A stretch of 39,275 nucleotides of DNA from the NCBI GenBank assembly GCA_001683985.1, contig MAEO01000176.1:1-39275 (forward strand), in the 5' to 3' direction. Under the pieces are notes generated by a model. That model was given only the letters and a program-made list of their open reading frames with translations, had not been told where the DNA came from and made no database searches. This DNA is from Smithella sp. M82. Its GTDB lineage: Bacteria; Desulfobacterota; Syntrophia; Syntrophales; Smithellaceae. The position numbers and the translations under genes are program-made. How positions within the stretch are numbered: the stretch's first letter is position 1; every line of letters starts with the position of its first letter. Positions 1 to 5,740 of the stretch are shown piece after piece.

Positions 1-84
1 ACTGCTCTATATCACAGATCAGCATATTTAGCACCGATCTTTTACTACTAAAAGAAGAATTGTTTACTTTTTCGACAGGCTCAA
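1..84 (-). other. Start of a seventh cassette, cut by window edge
   Basis: The R' core of the attC at 79-137 (GTTGAGC on the coding strand) marks the beginning of a further cassette extending left out of the window. An ATG on the minus strand at 23-25 opens a frame that runs to the edge for eight codons, but no clear ribosome binding site precedes it. The gene cannot be identified. If the array ended here, this stretch would instead be flanking chromosome. Confidence 0.45.
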
Positions 85-137
85 CGGCCAAGCTCAGTGG
101 CAGCGATTTAGCTGTCCACTGCAGCGTCATGTTCGGC
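79..137 (-). repeat. attC site of cassette 6 (toxin-antitoxin)
   Basis: A 59-bp imperfect palindrome. On the + strand it opens with GCTCAAC (79-85) and closes with GTTCGGC (131-137). Inside, CAGTGG pairs with CCACTG around a short loop. The R'' box GCCGAAC on the coding strand is the exact complement of this cassette's first bases (GTTCGGC at 792-786). The last codons of the antitoxin gene lie inside the site, which is common for integron cassettes. Confidence 0.85.
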
Positions 138-353
138 GATACGTTCTCTTGAATCTTTTATAGCCTCAAGGATATCCTTAGTGGTCGCTTTGGTTTTTAT
201 GCCGGGGATGTCAAAAGGGGATTTAGGAGTTTTTTTGAAGACAATTGTAAAAGTTTCTCCACCTCGCCTTTTTATAATCACTTCTTCCTCTCGTGCGATA
301 TTAAGAACCTCGGCAAACCGTTGTCTTGCTTCGGAATATGTATAGACTTTCAT
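108..353 (-). CDS. Phd/YefM-like antitoxin (cassette 6)
   Basis: This 81-residue protein has the N-terminal pattern of Phd/YefM antitoxins: a short beta strand, then SEARQRFAEVLNIAREE, then a basic strand (IIKRRGG). Family members bind DNA with this part and wrap the toxin with the C-terminal tail; here the tail is acidic and helical. The gene lies five bases downstream of the PIN gene, so the order is toxin then antitoxin, the reverse of most PIN modules. It has a good ribosome binding site (GGAG about nine bases before the ATG), whereas the toxin appears leaderless. That would favour antitoxin synthesis. Its C-terminus is encoded within attC. Partner assignment follows from adjacency. Confidence 0.78.
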   Translation of the reverse strand: MKVYTYSEARQRFAEVLNIAREEEVIIKRRGGETFTIVFKKTPKSPFDIPGIKTKATTKDILEAIKDSRERIAEHDAAVDS

Positions 354-358
354 GATGT

Positions 359-748
359 TTACTCCATAACTTGAATGCCGATTTTTTGCGCAATCACCTT
401 CATCTGCCGATCAAGCGTCAATAATGGGCTGTGCAAATTAATGGCACATTCCAAAAAATAGGCATCGTAAGCATATATGTTGTATTGAGTTGCTATTTTT
501 AAAGCTGCTTCGATTTCTATCCGCCGCAAGTCGACCGGAATATGCTGAACCATATCCTACGCTATAATGACCTCGTCGGCTTCGAGTGCGTTTCTTTTCA
601 TCATTGCCGTCAATGCGTTACCAATTTCAAATGGCAATGCCTCGGGGGCGACTAGATCGTGTCCTTCAGTAAGACGGATTATCATATCCTTTTCGGGCTC
701 ATTTAAAGCCACTGCAATAAATATATTGGTATCGGCAACAATTTTCAT
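359..748 (-). pseudogene. PIN-domain toxin (VapC-like) interrupted by one in-frame TAG (cassette 6)
   Basis: Two frames, 557-748 (63 aa) and 359-553 (64 aa), are in the same register and separated only by a TAG at 559-557 and one Asp codon. Read through, they give a 129-residue PIN domain of normal VapC length. The four acidic positions of the ribonuclease site are present: D6 in VADTN, E41 in PFEIGN, the Asp of YDAYF and the Asp of TLDRQ. Known PIN toxins cleave tRNA or rRNA. With the stop, a 63-residue fragment lacking half the active site would be made, so the toxin is probably inactive in this genome unless the stop is a sequencing error or is suppressed. The antitoxin follows directly. 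A tight promoter and palindrome lie immediately upstream. Confidence 0.8.
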
Positions 749-750
749 GT

Positions 751-785
751 GTACAATTGTACTCTATAGTTTTGTTTTTTGTCAA
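751..785 (-). promoter_or_regulatory. Promoter and palindromic operator of the toxin-antitoxin cassette
   Basis: On the minus strand a TTGACA box (785-780) is separated by 18 bases from TACAAT (761-756). A perfect 12-bp palindrome, GTACAATTGTAC (751-762), covers the -10 box and is a natural operator for autoregulation by the antitoxin complex. The expected transcription start, 6-8 bases beyond the -10 box, falls at or next to the toxin ATG (748), so the toxin mRNA is probably leaderless. A private promoter is typical of toxin-antitoxin cassettes. Confidence 0.72.
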
Positions 786-860
786 GCCGAACGCTCGGCA
801 TAACCGGCTGGCAATGGAGCGCAGCGGAATTGCCAGTCCGGGTTGATGCGGTTGTTAGCC
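786..860 (-). repeat. attC site of cassette 5 (glutamine amidotransferase)
   Basis: A 75-bp palindrome bounded on the + strand by GCCGAAC (786-792) and GTTAGCC (854-860). The inner arms GGCTGGCAAT and ATTGCCAGTCC pair around a GGAGCGCAGCGG loop shared with the sites at 2271 and 4471. The R'' box GGCTAAC is the exact complement of the cassette's first bases (GTTAGCC at 1572-1566). The stop codon of the amidotransferase gene lies inside the R'' box. Confidence 0.88.
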
Positions 861-1550
861 ATCTTTTAGCTGAAGAAATGACAGAACGCTACCCATCAGA
901 TCGTTTATCAATTTATAACGATCTGGGCTTGCCGATAGGATTTCTTCCTCCGTTTGGACATATTTGGCTGGAACTAGCTCATCGCGGCAATTGGACACAA
1001 TTTCACTCGCCGATTTTGGCGTCGTTTCGAGGTGGAACTGCAAGCCAATTACCCGCATCCCAAGTTGAAATGCTTGATTCTCACACCCTTCGCTCTTTGC
1101 GAGCCGTATCGCACCTGGTGGCAAATCGAATGTCTCACCGTGCCAATGGAACACCGTTTCCGAAGGAGGAAAACTGTAGATCGATCCATCAACAGGAGCA
1201 ACCGCATGAATGGGAAACCAGCCAATTTCTTTTGTATGGTTTTGAAATACCTTGGCACCCATTGCATTTGCAATGATTTGGGCGCCAAGGCATATGCCCA
1301 AAACGGGTTTTCCGGAATCGATGACTTCTCGCACAAATTGCTTTTCCAAGGCAAGCCATGGGAATTTATCTTCATCATTAACGCTCATCGGACCGCCCAT
1401 GACCACAAGCAAATCGATTGCTTTAGGGTCTGGTAAGTCGGCTGATTCAAAGAATCGTGTGCTGGTCAGCTCGTACCCATTTGAATCCAGCCACGACTCA
1501 ATACTTCCAAGCCCTTCGAATGGAACATGTTGAAAATAGTGCGCTCGCAT
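855..1550 (-). CDS. Class I glutamine amidotransferase, GMP-synthase-like (cassette 5)
   Basis: This 231-residue protein is a stand-alone class I glutamine amidotransferase fold. The nucleophile Cys87 sits in GICLGAQ, and the His173/Glu175 pair in QFHLE completes the catalytic triad. An MGGPMSV oxyanion-loop region is near residue 51. Free-standing members of this group hydrolyse glutamine or related gamma-glutamyl compounds for an unknown acceptor; the synthetase domain of true GMP synthase is absent. A ribosome binding site (AGGAG, five bases before the ATG) lies just inside the cassette boundary at 1571/1572. It is the only ORF of its cassette, and the stop codon is embedded in attC. The physiological substrate cannot be read from sequence. 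Confidence 0.87.
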   Translation of the reverse strand: MRAHYFQHVPFEGLGSIESWLDSNGYELTSTRFFESADLPDPKAIDLLVVMGGPMSVNDEDKFPWLALEKQFVREVIDSGKPVLGICLGAQIIANAMGAKVFQNHTKEIGWFPIHAVAPVDGSIYSFPPSETVFHWHGETFDLPPGAIRLAKSEGCENQAFQLGMRVIGLQFHLETTPKSASEIVSNCRDELVPAKYVQTEEEILSASPDRYKLINDLMGSVLSFLQLKDG

Positions 1551-1565
1551 TTTCTCTCCTGTGAT

Positions 1566-1626
1566 GGCTAACGGCGCAAATCAGCCGCGGGGCTTTTTTG
1601 CGTCGGCTGAATTTGCCTTGTTAGGG
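1566..1626 (-). repeat. attC site of cassette 4 (PLD-like)
   Basis: A 61-bp site bounded by GGCTAAC (1566-1572) and GTTAGGG (1620-1626) on the + strand. The arms AAATCAGCCG and CGGCTGAATTT pair around a GC-rich/T-run loop. It closely resembles the 58-bp site at 3475-3532. The preceding gene's stop codon overlaps the R'' box. Confidence 0.88.
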
Positions 1627-2262
1627 AATTTGGTTGTATCTTTTAACAATTTCTTCTGCATCCGTTTTTTGCAAATAATCAATTACAGCATAACGACGCC
1701 CAATACCATTAAGAGACGTTCCAACAAAGACACCCCTTTCACTGTCTGCTATCCAAAACCTGTCATGGAAAACATCTGAGTATTTATTCTCGATAGATAT
1801 TTGTGAATTCATCCTCTTTATTTGATCTTTTATTTGCTGCTCTAATTCTTTATTCCGCTTTGGAAGGGTACAAATTTTAATGTAACTACAGTTGTTTATC
1901 GCGCTCTCAAAAATCTGAACAAAGAAAGCGATGTAATCGCAGTCACAATTAGTTGGATATAAATAAGGATCGATTATGTGTAATGATTGCTTTGGGGCGC
2001 AACGATTTAACATGCATTTCAGCGTATCAAGAACCGCATTTCTTGGGGTACTATCAGGAAGAACTTCTTCGGTTAATAATTGCTGAGACAGTATTGAGGA
2101 CGTTCCCTTTTCAAGAAGCATCTGCTTTGTTTCTGTCATCAGAAATATTTCTTTTTCGGTGTAAGAAAGGATGTAACCATCACTTGATAGCTTTTGTGCT
2201 AAATACAGCAAATAGTCACCATTAGGTGATGGCTCGATAAAATATATGGTTTTAGACTGCAT
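1621..2262 (-). CDS. Phospholipase-D-like (HKD-fold) cassette protein
   Basis: This 213-residue protein has features of a single-domain phospholipase-D-like fold. IIDPYLYP (about 96-103) resembles the beta-strand motif after which PLD-like proteins place a metal-independent active site. FHDRFWI (165-171) followed by GTSLNGIG (181-188) resembles the His-containing motif plus the following Ser/Asn turn. The canonical HxKxxxxD is not intact: Arg168 stands where Lys is usual. Many such short PLD-like proteins occur in mobile and defence contexts, but nothing here fixes substrate or partner. The ribosome binding site GGGGAG overlaps the recombination core at the cassette start, seven bases before the ATG. 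It is the only gene of its cassette. Function is inferred from motifs only. Confidence 0.6.
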   Translation of the reverse strand: MQSKTIYFIEPSPNGDYLLYLAQKLSSDGYILSYTEKEIFLMTETKQMLLEKGTSSILSQQLLTEEVLPDSTPRNAVLDTLKCMLNRCAPKQSLHIIDPYLYPTNCDCDYIAFFVQIFESAINNCSYIKICTLPKRNKELEQQIKDQIKRMNSQISIENKYSDVFHDRFWIADSERGVFVGTSLNGIGRRYAVIDYLQKTDAEEIVKRYNQIP

Positions 2263-2270
2263 GTTTTACT

Positions 2271-2343
2271 CCCCAACGATAAAACTCACCTGCCGCTATG
2301 GAGCGCCAGCGGAATAGCGGTCAGGTGGAGTGCCTTGTTAGGC
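2271..2343 (-). repeat. attC site of cassette 3
   Basis: A 73-bp site bounded by CCCCAAC (2271-2277) and GTTAGGC (2337-2343). Its inner arms (CACCTGCCGCTAT and ATAGCGGTCAGGTG) and its TGGAGCGCCAGCGGAAT loop are nearly identical to the site at 4471-4542. This shows the two cassettes carry the same attC subtype. Confidence 0.92.
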
Positions 2344-2395
2344 CAGCTTCATCACATGTGCTTCGAGATTTTGCGACCGAGACACCAATCAAGAG

Positions 2396-3025
2396 CTACA
2401 TCCGAACTACTGTGACAATGTCAGATCGCCACTTCGCTTTAGGCCACTCCGAAAACACTTGCGCCTCGGTCAAGCTTTCTTTTGGATCTGCGATAGCCAT
2501 GATTTCAAATTCTTTGCCGGTATCTATATCGCCTGCCCTCCCAATGTAGACGGAGACCCGCCATGTGCCATCTCTCCGTACCGTCACGGGTGGCTGTATC
2601 CAGTACGACGACAGCCCAACTGGATGTACAATCACCCACACTTCTGCCTTTGGATCGGTTACTCTCCCTTCGACAACCGGTCTCCAGTTTACTACACCGC
2701 TAACGGGTACTGAGATCTCGAGATCGGTTGATGGCTTCTTCTCAGGTGCGCGTGGTGTAATCTCAGGCGGTGCTCTCATAACTTGGTCTAACAACTTGGT
2801 CTGAAGACCCTCAATCCGCTTCATCAGCCGCTCCTGCGTTGCCGCGGCCAATCCATATAGGATGGAAGTAGAGCAGACATACGTGAGCGCAGCTGACACG
2901 AGGAGTGCCTTACCCATTCGGTTAAGGCGGTCATTTGAGCGTTTGGTTGCCTCCAAGATGCCAACTACGCCCAAGGCTACGACACTTAATGACTGCAACA
3001 CAACAATAATGAACTCAAGCCACAT
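2396..3025 (-). CDS. Membrane-anchored protein with a C-terminal Ig-like-type domain (cassette 3, second gene)
   Basis: This 209-residue protein has two N-terminal hydrophobic segments (about 4-24 and 41-62), a short linker with a Pro-rich stretch (about 84-97), and a C-terminal domain of about 105 residues. That domain is clearly homologous to the protein encoded just upstream: both carry VWVIVHP, a YW(I/V)QP motif, (V/T)TVR, WRV.VYIGR and a closing WP segment. It is probably a beta-sandwich exposed outside the cytoplasmic membrane. The gene starts ten bases after the upstream stop, with only a weak ribosome binding site, suggesting translational coupling. I do not recognise a named family and assign no function. 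The shared domain suggests a secreted/anchored pair. Confidence 0.75.
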   Translation of the reverse strand: MWLEFIIVVLQSLSVVALGVVGILEATKRSNDRLNRMGKALLVSAALTYVCSTSILYGLAAATQERLMKRIEGLQTKLLDQVMRAPPEITPRAPEKKPSTDLEISVPVSGVVNWRPVVEGRVTDPKAEVWVIVHPVGLSSYWIQPPVTVRRDGTWRVSVYIGRAGDIDTGKEFEIMAIADPKESLTEAQVFSEWPKAKWRSDIVTVVRM

Positions 3026-3035
3026 GTTGGTATTC

Positions 3036-3446
3036 TTACTTTCTTATGACCTCTATGACTTCGGACTGCGATTGAGCTTCTGGCCATGTTCCAAGAACTT
3101 TGCCTTCGTGTAACGTCTGTTTAGGGTTAGCAACCGCCATCATCTCAAAGTGCTTACCTACGTCAATGTTTCCCGGCCGACCAATGTACACCTGTACCCT
3201 CCATAGTCCTTCTTTTCTCACAGTGACTTTCGGTTGGACCCAATAGTCAGATGTCTTCATGGGATGAACTATAACCCACACCTGCGCGGTCTTATCCATT
3301 ACTACGCCTTGGACTATGGGACGTTCTGAAACGCTTGCACCGTCAGATGGGAACTTGATAGTTATGTTTTCGCCCTGACCCGCCGCCAAATGCAAGACGG
3401 AAAAAAAGTAAAAAAGAACAACCAACGGCATTATGATTCTTCGCAT
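3036..3446 (-). CDS. Secreted protein paralogous to the domain of its neighbour (cassette 3, first gene)
   Basis: This 136-residue protein begins with a signal peptide (basic MRR, hydrophobic core to about residue 20, AAG cleavage region) and then consists of one beta-rich domain. The domain matches the C-terminal domain of the downstream gene: VWVIVHP, SDYWVQP, VTVRKEG, WRVQVYIGRPGNID, FEMMAVANP. It should be exported or periplasmic. A strong ribosome binding site (GGAGG) precedes the ATG, and the cassette boundary is about 30 bases upstream. No attC separates the two genes, so they move together as one cassette. The resemblance suggests internal gene duplication. Function is unknown. Confidence 0.78.
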   Translation of the reverse strand: MRRIIMPLVVLFYFFSVLHLAAGQGENITIKFPSDGASVSERPIVQGVVMDKTAQVWVIVHPMKTSDYWVQPKVTVRKEGLWRVQVYIGRPGNIDVGKHFEMMAVANPKQTLHEGKVLGTWPEAQSQSEVIEVIRK

Positions 3447-3474
3447 TGTCTTCCTCCATTTTGGTTTTGAGCAG

Positions 3475-3532
3475 CCATAACGCTAAAATCAGCGGCGCGG
3501 TTTTTTGCGTCCGCTGGATTTTTTTGTTGGGC
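3475..3532 (-). repeat. attC site of cassette 2
   Basis: A 58-bp site bounded by CCATAAC (3475-3481) and GTTGGGC (3526-3532). The arms AAATCAGCGG and CCGCTGGATTT pair, and the loop contains TTTTTTGCGT as in the site at 1566-1626. The R'' box GCCCAAC is the exact complement of the first bases of the cassette (GTTGGGC at 4477-4471). Confidence 0.9.
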
Positions 3533-3566
3533 GATAGTGGCCCTTTCACAGCTATCCCCGTTGCGT

Positions 3567-4439
3567 TTAATCCAAGCTCACAAGCAAGGAATTATCCATG
3601 TGTTCGTATTCTTCAAGTAGTCTTCTAAAGTTATTTTTAATGATACGATTGTGATAACTCACAACCCATCTGATCTTTGCTAATACTTCAGGTCTTCCAT
3701 TCACCTTTGCAGCTCTTAGCAATTTCGTTAATTGATCTCGGTGCGCAGTAAGTACCTCACTGTTTTTGATATTTGATGTACGGTGCGCCTCATATAGATG
3801 GGGTAAATAGTTTATTGCCCATTGCCCGTCATCTGCTCTCTCTAAGTAATCATAAATTTGGGAACTGACTGAACACCAATCATGATATGAGACATTCTTT
3901 AAAACTGGGTTGCTATTTCCATATGAGCATAAGCACTCCTCAATTACGATGCGCGGATACCGTGCTAAAGATGATTCGATAAAATAGGCATTATTGAATG
4001 CGGGACCAAATATTCTATCTTTATATACACATACTTTTCCATATGTGAGCCCACCACGAACCAAGACACCATTGCAAACAAGATTACCTTGGGCCAAAAG
4101 CAATGTTGTGATTTCTTCATGAAAAAAATCTAATATACTGATATTTTGATCATTCTCGTCAACTGGCTGGACTCGAATTATAGAATCAGAAAATTGTAAG
4201 ACCATCGGCAAGTGTTTTGTTTGGTCATAGGGATCGTGCCTAAGCTGAGGTTGATTAGAAAAGAAGCCCATTTTGTCCAAAATGATGTTTATTTCCTCAG
4301 GTTTCTTATCCGAAACAATCTGGCGAAACCCCAACACATCGATGAATGTCACAAATGCTTGCCGATAGCTTGTCCCCAAATCTCGAAGAGAAGTGGGCTT
4401 CTTTTCCTTAACACCATTCAAAGGGGGGTTCAGTACCAT
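3567..4439 (-). CDS. Divergent class III nucleotidyl-cyclase-like protein (cassette 2)
   Basis: This 290-residue protein has the outline of a class III nucleotide cyclase (GGDEF-related palm fold). FIDVLGF (32-38) matches the first metal-binding strand (FxDxxGF; Asp34). FSDS (83-86) matches the second metal Asp (Asp85). RGGLTYG (128-134) and FGPAFNNAYFIESSLARYP (144-162) match the RxGxxxG and GxxVNxAxRLxxxA segments that follow in cyclases. The C-terminal third (about 170-290) is helical and unassigned. Whether it makes cAMP, cGMP or pyrimidine cyclic nucleotides such as those of Pycsar systems, or is a pseudoenzyme, is not decided by the sequence. No candidate effector shares the cassette. 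A weak AGAAG ribosome binding site precedes the ATG. Confidence 0.52.
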   Translation of the reverse strand: MVLNPPLNGVKEKKPTSLRDLGTSYRQAFVTFIDVLGFRQIVSDKKPEEINIILDKMGFFSNQPQLRHDPYDQTKHLPMVLQFSDSIIRVQPVDENDQNISILDFFHEEITTLLLAQGNLVCNGVLVRGGLTYGKVCVYKDRIFGPAFNNAYFIESSLARYPRIVIEECLCSYGNSNPVLKNVSYHDWCSVSSQIYDYLERADDGQWAINYLPHLYEAHRTSNIKNSEVLTAHRDQLTKLLRAAKVNGRPEVLAKIRWVVSYHNRIIKNNFRRLLEEYEHMDNSLLVSLD

Positions 4440-4470
4440 TTTCTATTCTTCTTTTTCCTATACTTTGGAC

Positions 4471-4542
4471 GCCCAACGTAGAGATCACCTGCCTCTATGG
4501 AGCGCCAGCGGAATAGAGGTCAGGTGGAGTGGAAGGTTAGAC
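4471..4542 (-). repeat. attC site of cassette 1
   Basis: A 72-bp site bounded by GCCCAAC (4471-4477, perfect RYYYAAC) and GTTAGAC (4536-4542, perfect GTTRRRY). The inner arms ATCACCTGCCTCTAT and ATAGAGGTCAGGTG pair around TGGAGCGCCAGCGGA. The R'' box GTCTAAC on the coding strand is the exact complement of GTTAGAC at the attI junction (5481-5475), which defines the other end of this cassette. Confidence 0.95.
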
Positions 4543-4547
4543 GTTAC

Positions 4548-5459
4548 CTATTGCATCCGTATCCAAAACGAGCAACCGTGTGTCTCGACATTTTTCATTT
4601 CCTCTTTTTCCCATAACGGGGTCAAGATACTCCTCAATTCATTATCGTGACTTATGAACATGCTTGGAAGGATTATGTCGAAGATGTGTCCCTTGGCAAG
4701 TATATACGCCGCTAACAAATACTGCTCAGAATAGTATCTATTAACCCACTCAGTTGGATAATCATACGGAAGTGTTATGTCATGGATTTCTACCAAAATA
4801 CCTGATCTCAATCTGGGAATGACGTCTAGAAACATCGTCGTTGCATCAGAGTTCATAAAGACTCTATGCGAGTTATCAATATACAAAATGTCATTCTTGT
4901 CCAACCGATCAAATATTTGTAGTTCCACTTCTTCCACTGGTTTTCGGATGGACTCATCACATATTTCAGTAACCTCCACCCGGGGACATGGATCTATCGA
5001 TACTATTCTCGTTTCAAGATTATGATCGACGATGGCTTTACGAGCAAACATCGTGGAATTGCCCGAACCAACTTCCATGTATATGTTGGGTTTATGAATT
5101 ACCATATAGCCATAGAGCGCAACGCCATCTAGTGCGGGCATCCACCCATTTATCCAGCATGGTTCAGTTGGTAACGAGTTGGTTGTACGCCGTTCCGGAA
5201 TATTGAGGAAATTTTGTGATAGCGGCAAGAAAGCTTGCAAGGCGGCTTTATAAGATGATCTATTTTGGTTGATGATATTATATAAGCCTTGGTGTGGGTT
5301 GTCTTCAACCCATCTTCGTCTTGAGTTAATGGGGTAGTCCAACAATGCCACTGTTTCGGGAGAGACTTTGTGTGCAACTGACCTAAGCAACGCAACAAGT
5401 CTTGGATGCTTCCTAATTTGCAAAGTGACATGTCTCATTAGGTTCATTTTGTTCATCAT
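4548..5459 (-). CDS. Class I SAM-dependent methyltransferase (cassette 1, nearest attI)
   Basis: The chosen start gives 303 residues. A SAM-binding Rossmann core occupies the second half: motif I YMEVGSGNSTMFARK, the acidic strand RIVSIDPCPR, then ILYIDNSHR and ILVEIHDI, in the order of Methyltransf_24-like enzymes. The N-terminal ~130 residues are helical and unassigned; they may choose the substrate, possibly a glycan or small metabolite. The frame stays open upstream to an ATG at 5519, but that start lies outside the cassette in attI. The ATG pair at 5459/5456 follows GAGGAAAGG and lies 20 bases inside the recombination boundary, so I prefer it. Being first in the array, it is the cassette most likely to be expressed from an integron promoter. 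Confidence 0.76.
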   Translation of the reverse strand: MMNKMNLMRHVTLQIRKHPRLVALLRSVAHKVSPETVALLDYPINSRRRWVEDNPHQGLYNIINQNRSSYKAALQAFLPLSQNFLNIPERRTTNSLPTEPCWINGWMPALDGVALYGYMVIHKPNIYMEVGSGNSTMFARKAIVDHNLETRIVSIDPCPRVEVTEICDESIRKPVEEVELQIFDRLDKNDILYIDNSHRVFMNSDATTMFLDVIPRLRSGILVEIHDITLPYDYPTEWVNRYYSEQYLLAAYILAKGHIFDIILPSMFISHDNELRSILTPLWEKEEMKNVETHGCSFWIRMQ

Positions 5460-5474
5460 GCCTTTCCTCGGAAC

Positions 5475-5560
5475 GTCTAACAGTTCAATAAGTGTAAAAC
5501 ATTCCATCATATTAAGCAATATAGATGGAACTAAATTCCACTTATTATGATATTAAAACA
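5475..5560 (-). other. attI x attC recombination junction and proximal attI region
   Basis: On the coding (minus) strand GTTAGAC at 5481-5475 is a perfect GTTRRRY core. It is the exact complement of the R'' box of cassette 1, so the crossover point lies between 5481 and 5480. The AT-rich sequence upstream of it (5482 to about 5560) is the attI half-site. Its outer limit and accessory integrase-binding sites cannot be fixed by eye. Confidence 0.75.
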
Positions 5561-5657
5561 TAAAACATGGAAAATTGGCCGATTAATTTTCCACTTATTA
5601 CAATTTCGGTTGCCAAATTCCACTTATTATGCTATTAAATGAGCAAACATGGAAAAT
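5533..5657. repeat. Direct repeats in the attI-intI spacer
   Basis: A ~43-bp unit beginning AAATTCCACTTATTATG occurs at 5533-5575 and again at 5615-5657; both copies end in ACATGGAAAAT. A shorter related copy (TTTTCCACTTATTACA) lies between them at 5587-5602. The first copy's tail and the middle copy also form an inverted repeat, GGAAAATT/AATTTTCC. They lie between attI and the intI promoter, so they could be integrase-binding repeats, a regulatory iteron set or remnants of an inserted element. Confidence 0.7.
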
Positions 5658-5692
5658 AATGGTTGTCAGCCCCATTGCCAACGGTCCCGGTT

Positions 5693-5720
5693 TTGACGGG
5701 ATTATTTATGCAAATATTAA
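5693..5720 (+). promoter_or_regulatory. Candidate intI promoter
   Basis: TTGACG (5693-5698) and TATTAA (5715-5720) are 16 bases apart, 20 bases upstream of the intI ATG. No SOS box of the CTGT-N8-ACAG type is visible over it. Confidence 0.5.
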
Positions 5721-5740
5721 ATATTATTTACTTTTAAAAC

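Noticed and set aside
557..559. Pyrrolysine or programmed readthrough of the TAG in the PIN gene
   Set aside because: No pyl genes, no PYLIS-like structure and no conserved context are visible; mutation or sequence error is simpler.
798..804. GCATAAC as the R' box of the cassette 5 attC
   Set aside because: GCCGAAC at 786-792 gives the right stem spacing and is exactly matched by the R'' box of the cassette 6 attC, so it is the true boundary.
779..1276. 165-residue plus-strand gene
   Set aside because: It is the shadow of the amidotransferase gene and runs through attC.
3567..4439. Complete Pycsar-type defence system
   Set aside because: Only the cyclase-like half is present; neighbouring cassettes are separate units and none encodes a convincing cyclic-nucleotide effector.
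5533..5657. Short CRISPR array
   Set aside because: Only two full repeats and one partial, with unequal spacing and AT-rich partially shared spacers; no cas genes.
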